DNA of 33,649 bases, from assembly GCA_035543015.1 (NCBI GenBank), contig DATKKG010000019.1:1-33649 (forward strand). Direction: 5' to 3'. Positions within the stretch are counted from its first letter, which is position 1. Each line of letters starts with the position of its first letter. Shown here piece after piece: positions 8,043 through 14,341 of this stretch. Both the position numbers and the translations under genes were made by a program. A model generated the notes under the pieces. The model saw only the letters and a list, made by a program, of their open reading frames with translations. It was not told the origin of the DNA and ran no database searches. Source of the stretch: DATKKG01 sp035543015. GTDB lineage: Archaea > Thermoproteota > Nitrososphaeria > Conexivisphaerales > DTJL01.

Positions 8043-9395
8043 TCAGTAGATGCGCCTGCCGTCGGCTCCTGTGAGATAGTAGGCGCAGAAGGGCACCAGC
8101 TGCCCACCGGGCCTGATGACGTGCACACGGCACCTTCTCATCCGTTCGGTGTCAAGGGTCCAGGCGTCCTGGAAGGCCATCATCGAAATCGAAAGGATCT
8201 TGGTCGAGTCGCCTCCCTCCACCTCCAGCCCCAGCTTCTTGAGGTAGTCCCGGAGCCTCCCGAAGGTCTCCCTCTCATTCGAGACGTCCCAGAGCCTCGG
8301 GATGGCCTTGGTGACCGTGCAGTGCGGGTCCTTGAGCTTGCCGACCACCTCGATGGGGTCCACCACACGGGAGAGGGGCATCAGGCCGTCATCCCTGGCG
8401 AGCGCCAGCGTGACTGCCGAACATGAATGGTGGAGGGAGGGGATTGGGAAGAAGTCTCTCGCCGCCAGGGCCCCTCCTGTCTGCCTCTCTATTGCTGCCA
8501 CCACGTCTGGGATGGTGGTGCGGTCCTCTGGGCTCCTCCGGTCCTCGGGGAACCTTCCGAAGTAGGTCGCTGGCTGGAAGTTCACCCCTTTTATCTCCTC
8601 CCTCCTGGCGGCAAGGTCGATGATGGCGCCCAGCTGTCCGTCGTTGACACCCTTGACCACCGTCGGGACGAGGACCACGGCGAGGCCGTTGGCACGGCAG
8701 TTGTCCAGGGCCTTCATCTTGACGTCGAGGAGCTTCCGGCCCCTGAGTGTAAGGTAGACGCCGTCGTCCAGGCCATCGAACTGGAGGTAGATGGCGCTGA
8801 CCCCGGCCTCGGACAGCAGACGGGCGAGCCCAGGGTCCTCCCCCAGCCTGACGCCGTTGGTGTTCACCTCGATGTGGCTGAGGCCCATTTCCCTTGCCCT
8901 CCTGACTATCTGCGCGAGGTCCTCCCTCGTCGTGGGCTCTCCGCCTGAGAGCTGGACGGGCCTGCCCGCCCCACCGTTCTCGATGATCGTCTCGAACTCA
9001 TCGGCGATCTGCCCGAGGGTCGGCTCTTCCCTTGTTATGTCGTCCGAAGACGCGAAGCAGACGGCACAGCGAAGGTTGCAGCGGTTGGTCACCTCGACGA
9101 TGGCGACGCATGTCCCTTCGGCATGTCCCGTGCAGAGGCCGCATTCCAGGGGGCAGGCATTCTTCAGCTCGGACGGCTCCCCGAGGTCAAACATCCCGGC
9201 GTACGAGGAATACATCTCGCTGTCGTTCCAGACGAGGGCCTTGAAGTGACCGTGCTCCTCGCACACCTTCTCCATGTAGACCTTGCCCGCCTCCTCCACG
9301 ATCCTGGCCTCTACCGGGGCGAGGCAGACCGGGCAGACGCTGAAGGTGACCTCCTTCACCTGCCGATCCGATGCGACCCCTCGGAGCTGCTCCAT
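8043..9395 (-). CDS. Radical SAM protein of the MJ0619/Tes (tetraether synthase) type
   Basis: A 450-residue radical SAM enzyme. In order: an N-terminal metal-binding region, CPVC (21-24) with a later C-x-x-H (45-48); CPLECGLC (81-88); the radical SAM cluster motif CNLRCAVC (C106, C110, C113); the SAM-binding LSGGEP; and a C-terminal CRVHVIRPGGQLVPFCAY segment. This combination of CPxxCGLC just before VTNRCNLRC is characteristic of the MJ0619 family, which includes Tes. Tes joins two diether lipids by C-C bonds into archaeal tetraether lipids. Family members are often nearer 500 residues, so this is on the short side. It lies 9 nt after a methyltransferase gene at the end of a five-gene redox operon. 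The Tes function itself is inferred; a related radical SAM C-C or methyl-transfer reaction is possible. Confidence 0.75.
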   Translation of the reverse strand: MEQLRGVASDRQVKEVTFSVCPVCLAPVEARIVEEAGKVYMEKVCEEHGHFKALVWNDSEMYSSYAGMFDLGEPSELKNACPLECGLCTGHAEGTCVAIVEVTNRCNLRCAVCFASSDDITREEPTLGQIADEFETIIENGGAGRPVQLSGGEPTTREDLAQIVRRAREMGLSHIEVNTNGVRLGEDPGLARLLSEAGVSAIYLQFDGLDDGVYLTLRGRKLLDVKMKALDNCRANGLAVVLVPTVVKGVNDGQLGAIIDLAARREEIKGVNFQPATYFGRFPEDRRSPEDRTTIPDVVAAIERQTGGALAARDFFPIPSLHHSCSAVTLALARDDGLMPLSRVVDPIEVVGKLKDPHCTVTKAIPRLWDVSNERETFGRLRDYLKKLGLEVEGGDSTKILSISMMAFQDAWTLDTERMRRCRVHVIRPGGQLVPFCAYYLTGADGRRIY

Positions 9396-9404
9396 ATCCT
9401 GTGG

Positions 9405-10229
9405 CTAGGCCTCCCATGAGACGTTTCGGGTGGACCTCTCGATGCGAGCTATGGCGGGCGCGACGGGCCTTTCGGCCGCCGGGAGCCGGGCGCGCTGAAG
9501 CGGCTTCCGCGCGAAGAAGAACGCGTACTTCCTGACGGGAGGCCCCATCGCGAATATGAACTGAGGGACCATCCCCTTCCTGAAGGACGTCACGCCGTCG
9601 AACCCCGCCAGGCGCAGGTAGGCCTCGACCCACCTATCGGGGAGGAGCCTCCACACCACGAAGCTGGGCTTGAAAGGCAGTGGTATGTGCTTGATGGCCA
9701 GGGGAGCCTCGCCACAGATCATCTCCCTCAGACCCAGGCCGCCGCCGTCGCCGAGTACGCGACAGGCCTCGCCGAGCGCCGTGGCAGGGTCGGGGACGAA
9801 CCTCAGGGTCCCCGAGCAGGCACAAGAGCCGAAGGAGGATTCCCTGAAGGGCAGGGCCTCGGCGTCAGCCAGGACGAGCTCGGTCCGGTCTGACAGGCCC
9901 GCCCTGCTAAGCTTCCGGCGCGCCCTTTCGAGCATCGCTGTCGAGATGTCCGCACCCGCCATCAGGTCGAGGGAGCCCGAGGCCCCCGCCAGCGCCATGA
10001 GGGTCCCGGTTCCACAGCCTACGTCGAGGAGCCTCGACGACGCCACAACCTTGAGGTGCTCTAGAAGCGTGACGTGAGACTCCCTGATCAGGGGAGCCAT
10101 GAACCAGCACGTCAGGAAGTCGTAGACTCTGCTCATCAGGGTGTCATAGCCCCTCATTACGGCGGCCCTGTCCTTTGCACCCCGCCGCCTGAACGGAATG
10201 GGGGGTTCGACGGCGGCAGAAGGAGTCAT
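9405..10229 (-). CDS. Class I SAM-dependent methyltransferase (UbiE-like)
   Basis: A 274-residue methyltransferase. After an N-terminal helical region (YDTLMSRVYDFLTCWFMAP) comes the SAM motif LLDVGCGTGTL, then GADISTAMLERARR, LADAEALPFRESSF and the post-II region; the C-terminal third is unusual and ends in a basic, proline-rich tail. The start ATG at 10227-10229 overlaps the stop of the Fe-S gene (ATGA at 10226-10229), showing that the real protein is 274 residues and not a longer read-through. Relatives methylate quinones, sterols or other small hydrophobic molecules. Its place between a CCG Fe-S protein and a Tes-like radical SAM gene suggests a lipid or quinone substrate; this is inference. 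Confidence 0.82.
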   Translation of the reverse strand: MTPSAAVEPPIPFRRRGAKDRAAVMRGYDTLMSRVYDFLTCWFMAPLIRESHVTLLEHLKVVASSRLLDVGCGTGTLMALAGASGSLDLMAGADISTAMLERARRKLSRAGLSDRTELVLADAEALPFRESSFGSCACSGTLRFVPDPATALGEACRVLGDGGGLGLREMICGEAPLAIKHIPLPFKPSFVVWRLLPDRWVEAYLRLAGFDGVTSFRKGMVPQFIFAMGPPVRKYAFFFARKPLQRARLPAAERPVAPAIARIERSTRNVSWEA

Positions 10230-11365
10230 ATCTGGACGGACAGCCTCACAAGGTTCTCCACGAGACAAGGGCCGCTGAACTGGGACTTGCTGCGCTTGTA
10301 CAGCGCTTCGTAGTCGGGTAGGCCGCTTCCGTCGAGGAGGTCGAATGCGTGCACGACGCGCACGCCCGACTCCCTGGTGACCGCACCAAGCTGGACGCCG
10401 CAGGAGTTGCAGAACGTGACGATGGTGTCGGCCGAATGCTCCTTGGCGTCCCGCGTTCTCACCCTCGCCCCCTCCTTGGCGAGCGCCTCGTCGGAGTAGC
10501 TGACGGCCCCCCCTGCGCCGCAGCAGAGGAGCGCGTCGCGGGAATACTTCAACTCTACCCTCTTCCCATGATAGAAGCGATCCACGAAGCTCCGGGAGAC
10601 GTCGAAGAGCTCCGGGGTGGCCCTGTAGGGGCAGGAGTCGTGGATGGCCACGGTGCCCAGGTCCGCCCGGCCCTCGGTCTTCGAAGGGGGCAGGGCGTTG
10701 AGCAGGGCCTCGGCCGCGAAGGTCAGCTTGGCGAATCCCACGTCTTCCTTGAAGTTGCCGTAGCAGTTCGGGCAGGCGGTGATGATCTCGCTGGGCTGAA
10801 GCCTCTTGAGGAGCTCGACGACGGACCTGTGGTGCTTCTCGTACTCCGCCCTTGCCCCTATGACCTTGAGCGGTTTTCCGCAACATTCGTATCGCATGAC
10901 GTACGGGTCGCCCAGCTGGTGTGCCACCTTCTCCATCATCTCCGGCCGGTAGCCCCTAAGAGAGCATCCAGGAAAGAATATCCTGTCGGCCCGGGCGGGG
11001 TACTCCTTCTTGATGTGGGAGGAACCGTCGAGGAGGCTGAAGAAGTTCACCTTCCTGTTCACGTAAAGGGGCGTGTGGGCGGCGAGCGGTCCTTGGCCGC
11101 TGGAGACGTAGGCTTCTCTCACGGCCATCATGAGGTCCATCACGCTCACGCCGTACGGGCACTGGGTCGCGCAGAAGCCGCAGTAGGTGCACCTGTACGC
11201 GATGATGGCGTCGTCCACGTCCACCGTTCCCAACTCAAGAGATGTCGTCAGACTTCTGAGGAAGCCTTTCTCGAAGCCCTGGTACGAAGGGCAGTGCCTG
11301 AGGCAGGCGTAGCAGTCGGTGCACCTCTCGAACTCCTTGACGACTTCCTCCCTGGTGGCACCCAT
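10226..11365 (-). CDS. HdrD/GlpC-like Fe-S oxidoreductase with two intact CCG domains
   Basis: A 379-residue protein. Two 4Fe-4S ferredoxin motifs open it: CTDCYACLRHCP (about 15-26) and CTYCGFCATQCP (about 59-70). Two complete CCG (cysteine-rich) domains follow: FFPGCSL ... ECCGKPL ... TACPNC, and HDSCPYR ... LLCCGAGG ... TFCNSC. This is the HdrD/GlpC/LutA architecture, in which CCG domains hold non-cubane clusters or mediate electron transfer to membrane carriers. Unlike the other HdrD-like gene in this window, none of the cysteine sets is degraded. Its start codon abuts the stop of the CcdA-like gene (0 nt) and its end overlaps the methyltransferase, so it sits in the middle of a tightly coupled operon. 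No FAD subunit is nearby, so its electron donor is probably the YdjY/CcdA-like membrane pair or a soluble ferredoxin (inference). Confidence 0.87.
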   Translation of the reverse strand: MGATREEVVKEFERCTDCYACLRHCPSYQGFEKGFLRSLTTSLELGTVDVDDAIIAYRCTYCGFCATQCPYGVSVMDLMMAVREAYVSSGQGPLAAHTPLYVNRKVNFFSLLDGSSHIKKEYPARADRIFFPGCSLRGYRPEMMEKVAHQLGDPYVMRYECCGKPLKVIGARAEYEKHHRSVVELLKRLQPSEIITACPNCYGNFKEDVGFAKLTFAAEALLNALPPSKTEGRADLGTVAIHDSCPYRATPELFDVSRSFVDRFYHGKRVELKYSRDALLCCGAGGAVSYSDEALAKEGARVRTRDAKEHSADTIVTFCNSCGVQLGAVTRESGVRVVHAFDLLDGSGLPDYEALYKRSKSQFSGPCLVENLVRLSVQI

Positions 11366-12025
11366 CTACAGCACCAATCCCGCGGACTTCAGCAGGGCCC
11401 AGACGTCGGTGAATATCAGGCAGGCGCCGGTGATTGAAATCACCGACCCGGCGAGCCACTTGACCTGGACCCTGTGGCGTCTCAAGAAGCCCGAGGCAGG
11501 GGTAGCCAGCAGGTAGACGAGGAGGGAGACTCCCGAGACGGTCAGCCCCAGCCCCGTGGCGTAGGAAACGGCCTCGAGGGTCAGGGCGGAGGCCGTGCCG
11601 GAGAACAGGTCCCCGTATATCCGCAGAACCGCCACGTCTCTGGTGGAGAGGTAGTTCATCCAGAGGGCTCCGAAAAGCACGCCCATCATGAAAGTACCGT
11701 AGCACCAGGCCGCGAAGTTCTCCCTGGCAGCCCGGATCACAAAAGCTCCCTTCCTCCTGACGACAGCGTAGCCGAGCCATACCACTACGAGGCCCCATAG
11801 AATGTCCAGGTAGTGTGAATTGAGGAGGAATACTGACGGGAAGGCGCGGATGAGCTCTACGCTGACCCCCCAGATGAAGACGACTCCGGCGGGGAACAAG
11901 AGCAGCCTGGAAAGTATCCTCTTGCTCCCTAGGTCATCTGCGACGTTGAAGACGATCAAAAGGGGCAGGCTCGGGAGCACGACCGGTGAAAGTGCCCCCG
12001 AGAGACCAGCGATCAGTGAATCCAA
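11366..12025 (-). CDS. CcdA/DsbD-like polytopic membrane protein lacking the usual cysteines
   Basis: A 219-residue protein with about six hydrophobic segments. It opens with GALSPVVLPSLPLLI, which has the layout of the CcdA/DsbD signature (LSPCVLPLIP) but with Val in place of the reactive Cys. The only clear cysteine in the middle lies in the loop AAWCYG, and no second TPC-type motif is present. CcdA proteins carry reducing equivalents across the membrane through a Cys pair; a version without them cannot do this by the known mechanism and may serve as a membrane anchor or use another cofactor. It starts with TTG at 12025, 15 nt after the YdjY-like gene, and abuts the Fe-S gene. Family assignment is moderate; it could be another six-helix membrane protein. 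Confidence 0.62.
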   Translation of the reverse strand: MDSLIAGLSGALSPVVLPSLPLLIVFNVADDLGSKRILSRLLLFPAGVVFIWGVSVELIRAFPSVFLLNSHYLDILWGLVVVWLGYAVVRRKGAFVIRAARENFAAWCYGTFMMGVLFGALWMNYLSTRDVAVLRIYGDLFSGTASALTLEAVSYATGLGLTVSGVSLLVYLLATPASGFLRRHRVQVKWLAGSVISITGACLIFTDVWALLKSAGLVL

Positions 12026-12040
12026 CCGGATTCTCAGTAC

Positions 12041-12721
12041 CTAAGATGCTATTTGGTAGACGAAGGTTACGTTCTGCCCAGGCTGGACGAGAGCAGGGTT
12101 CAGCTTCCACATCAAAGGAGACTGCCAGCCGTTGATGTTGCTGCTCACGATGCCCACGGCGCAGGAGTAGAGGCAGGCCATGCAGCCCGTCGCCAGCTTG
12201 GTGTTGGTGGCCAGGTTCCCGCCGAAGCCGAAGGTGCCCGCACCCGAGGTGAGGTTGTAGCCAAGGAGCAGGTCCGTCAGCAGGTACTTCTTGGGCGCGC
12301 CCGTCCAGGTCACGTAGATCGTGATGTGGGTGCCACTGGTGAGGGTGCCCGCTGCGGAGGTTAGCAGGACGTTGTTGGAAGGAGTCGCGCCCAGGCTCAT
12401 CAACGCGTTGTAGAGCTCCGTGGGGGCCACCACAGTTATGAAGGCAGCCTCGGAGGCCAGGCTGCCGCCCTGCCAGTTGAGGCCATGCATCGTTCCGTTG
12501 GCGAAGGCGTAGGCATTGGCCGTCGCCTGAATGTCGACCTCCTTGTTCGCAGAGTCGACGTATATGGCTTGGCTGTTCCGGGCGTTCGTCAGGCTGACTA
12601 TGGTCTGCTCCTGGAGCATCCATCCGCCTGCGAACCCTATCGCTATGCCAACGACAAGTAGAACCACCATGGTCACGGTTTTGGAAACCGCACGTCGGGA
12701 CTTCAAGGTAATCGAATACAT
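12041..12721 (-). CDS. YdjY-like Fe-S domain protein, membrane-anchored
   Basis: A 226-residue protein with one N-terminal transmembrane anchor (about residues 15-38; MVVLLVVGIAIGFAGGW) and an outward domain. The domain shows the YdjY pattern: IYVDSANKEVDI, HGL near the middle, VVAPTELYNALMSLGA, a VTW segment, then FGGN and the cysteine motif TGCMACLYSCAVGIV (CxxCxxxC). YdjY-family proteins are thought to bind an Fe-S cluster through these cysteines; their role is poorly known. It is the first gene of the operon that continues with the CcdA-like, Fe-S, methyltransferase and radical SAM genes. The upstream region is AT-rich with TATA-like sequence and a perfect 12-bp palindrome at 12780-12791. 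Confidence 0.72.
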   Translation of the reverse strand: MYSITLKSRRAVSKTVTMVVLLVVGIAIGFAGGWMLQEQTIVSLTNARNSQAIYVDSANKEVDIQATANAYAFANGTMHGLNWQGGSLASEAAFITVVAPTELYNALMSLGATPSNNVLLTSAAGTLTSGTHITIYVTWTGAPKKYLLTDLLLGYNLTSGAGTFGFGGNLATNTKLATGCMACLYSCAVGIVSSNINGWQSPLMWKLNPALVQPGQNVTFVYQIAS

Positions 12722-12779
12722 TTACAGCATGTGGGATATTTCAGTATTCCGCATATTGAATAAATGCGAGTAAATAGAT

Positions 12780-12791
12780 TCACTTAAGTGA
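12780..12791. repeat. Perfect 12-bp palindrome upstream of the ydjY-like operon
   Basis: TCACTTAAGTGA is its own reverse complement. It lies about 60 bp upstream of the YdjY-like start codon, just before the AT-rich promoter region on the minus strand, in a 105-bp gap between genes. The position suits an operator for a dimeric regulator; a chance palindrome is possible. Confidence 0.4.
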
Positions 12792-12826
12792 CTTGAAACG
12801 GGTCGCCCGCCGGGGCCCGGCCTCCT

Positions 12827-13054
12827 TCACTCTTCCTTCAGACGTTTCTTCTCGTTGACGAAATCCGCCGGCTCCCCGGTCCCCATGAGGGTGGCGGGGC
12901 CCAGGGTGCTGTCCATGGCAAGCCTGCTCTCCGGCGTGCCCGGGACGAAGCTGGCCGGGAGGGACCTCTTTTCACGTTTCGCTCCGCAGCGCCCCCTCTC
13001 CTTGTGCCTCCTCAGATCTTTCACGACCTTGCCGCACACGTCGCAGACTGGCAT
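12827..13054 (-). CDS. Small zinc-finger protein
   Basis: A 75-residue protein beginning MPVCDVCGKVVKDLRRHKER and continuing GRCGAK, which gives a CxxC ... H ... C zinc-binding set (C2HC type). The remainder is basic, then acidic and low in complexity, with no other domain. The ATG at 13054 is chosen over an in-frame start at 13093 because a TATA-like TTAATAGC (13077-13084, minus) lies about 26 bp upstream, the spacing of a leaderless archaeal gene. Such small zinc fingers in archaea are often nucleic-acid or protein binders; no specific function can be given. Confidence 0.6.
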   Translation of the reverse strand: MPVCDVCGKVVKDLRRHKERGRCGAKREKRSLPASFVPGTPESRLAMDSTLGPATLMGTGEPADFVNEKKRLKEE

Positions 13055-13076
13055 CGGCTGGGATATGCACAAGGGC

Positions 13077-13084
13077 GCTATTAA
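13077..13084 (-). promoter_or_regulatory. TATA box for the small zinc-finger gene
   Basis: TTAATAGC on the minus strand, centred about 26 bp from the ATG at 13054. This spacing implies transcription starts at or next to the start codon, i.e. a leaderless mRNA, and supports the shorter gene model. Confidence 0.5.
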
Positions 13085-13106
13085 CGGTTGCACGGCCCCG
13101 CCAGGG

Positions 13107-13631
13107 TCATGACCACGCGGCGGCCACCATGAAGACGACCACCAGAAAGAGCAGGACCATCCCTACCATGGAGCCGACCCTGACCCTTCCCTGCAGCTTC
13201 GCCAGCTCGGGCGGAGCTGACGCCGCCGGGTTCGCCTGCATCTGGGTCACCAGCTTGACGATCTTCCTCAGCGAAGGGATGATGATCCCCAGCCCGAGTA
13301 TCGCCACGAGCAGGGCGGTCCCTGCGCCCGCCATTATGCTCATGCCCCACTGGCCGGAGAAGTAGAACGAACCGCCGCCGTAAGCCATGTAGAGCGCCAG
13401 GGCGGCGCCGAAGACAAGCGTGCTCACGATCAGCAGCGAGACGTACTTCGCGTACTTCGGAACGATCTTCAACATGAACTCGCCCCTTCCCCCGGGAGTC
13501 ATCGAAGTCAGGGCCGGCGAAAGGATCATGCCGAAGACCATTGCCGCCCCCAGCCACCCTATCGCCGAGATGACGTGGAGCCAGTTCAAGATGCCGCCGA
13601 TGATCGGGTCCGTCACAAGGGCCCTTTCCAT
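13107..13631 (-). CDS. CopD-like four-helix membrane protein
   Basis: A 174-residue membrane protein with four hydrophobic segments. The first carries LNWLHVISAIGWLGAAMVF, the LH...IGWLGG pattern seen in CopD and related DUF2269/DUF4149 proteins, where a histidine in helix 1 may bind haem or copper. The second to fourth helices lie around residues 62-82, 95-122 and 152-173; a short cytoplasmic loop separates the last two. It is divergent from nuoB and upstream of the small zinc-finger gene on the same strand. Membrane haem or metal binding is plausible but not shown. Confidence 0.7.
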   Translation of the reverse strand: MERALVTDPIIGGILNWLHVISAIGWLGAAMVFGMILSPALTSMTPGGRGEFMLKIVPKYAKYVSLLIVSTLVFGAALALYMAYGGGSFYFSGQWGMSIMAGAGTALLVAILGLGIIIPSLRKIVKLVTQMQANPAASAPPELAKLQGRVRVGSMVGMVLLFLVVVFMVAAAWS

Positions 13632-13762
13632 CGGTCATGCAGTTAAGCTTGCCTGGGAATCCGCGCCTTCAGGCGGGACGCCCCGGGAGCTAAGCTGGAG
13701 CTTCTCCAGGTTTCGGCGCAAAAACTTATCTATCATCAACTGCAGTTCAGGGGACAAGGTGC

Positions 13763-14341
13763 ATGTGCATGCCGGAGCAGCACGACGCAAAGACCTACGC
13801 AGTGATAACCGCCGGCGGCGGGATCGGCGGAATGGCCTTCGTCGGCAACGTCAAGGAGGTCATCCGCAAGTCGCCCGACGGGCCTCTCAGTTCCCTCGTC
13901 AACTGGGCCAGGCTCTACTCCCTCTGGCCGGTCCACCTTGAGACGGCGTGCTGCTCGGTCGAGTTTGGAGCGGCCTCGGGAGCCCGCTGGGACGTTGAGC
14001 GCTTCGGAATGCTGGAGGCATTCGGCTCCCTCCGCCAGTGCGACCTCCTCGTAATCCTCGGCACCGTCACGAGGAAGATGATGTCCAGGATTAAGGTCGT
14101 CTGGGAGCAGATGCCCGACCCGAAGTGGTGCGTCGCAATCGGGGCTTGCTCCATCTCAGGCGGCCTCTACATCGACAGCTACTCCGTGGTCCAGGGGATA
14201 GACCAGTACATCCCCGTGGACGTCTACATCCCCGGCTGCCCTCCCGGCCCCCAGACGATCATCCAGGGGGTCTACCTGCTACAGGAGAAGATCCGCAGGA
14301 GCAACCTCATGGGGGACTTCGTCGAGGTGCGCCAGAAGTGA
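13763..14341 (+). CDS. nuoB: NADH-quinone oxidoreductase-like complex, subunit B (NuoB)
   Basis: A 192-residue NuoB. The four cluster N2 ligands are visible as the Cys pair in HLETACCSVEF, GACSISGG and PGCPPGPQ. NuoB carries the last Fe-S cluster before quinone in complex I-type enzymes. It opens the nuoB-I-C-D operon with its own promoter: TATA-like CTTATCTA around 13725-13732 and a start at ATG 13763 (or the in-frame ATG at 13769). Its stop overlaps the GTG of nuoI (GTGA, 14338-14341). No nuoA precedes it. The F420H2 dehydrogenase (Fpo) subunit is the close alternative; no electron-input subunit (NuoEF or FpoF) is present to decide. Confidence 0.92.
   Translation: MCMPEQHDAKTYAVITAGGGIGGMAFVGNVKEVIRKSPDGPLSSLVNWARLYSLWPVHLETACCSVEFGAASGARWDVERFGMLEAFGSLRQCDLLVILGTVTRKMMSRIKVVWEQMPDPKWCVAIGACSISGGLYIDSYSVVQGIDQYIPVDVYIPGCPPGPQTIIQGVYLLQEKIRRSNLMGDFVEVRQK

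Noticed and set aside
10230..10886. N-terminal extension of the methyltransferase to 493 residues
   Set aside because: The extension reads through the Fe-S gene in another frame; the ATG at 10229 with its ATGA overlap is the sensible start.
14125..14337. Longer NuoI with 71 extra N-terminal residues
   Set aside because: This stretch is nuoB read in another frame; the extra sequence is Arg/Pro-rich with no NuoI match, and GTG 14338 gives a GTGA overlap and the normal N-terminus.
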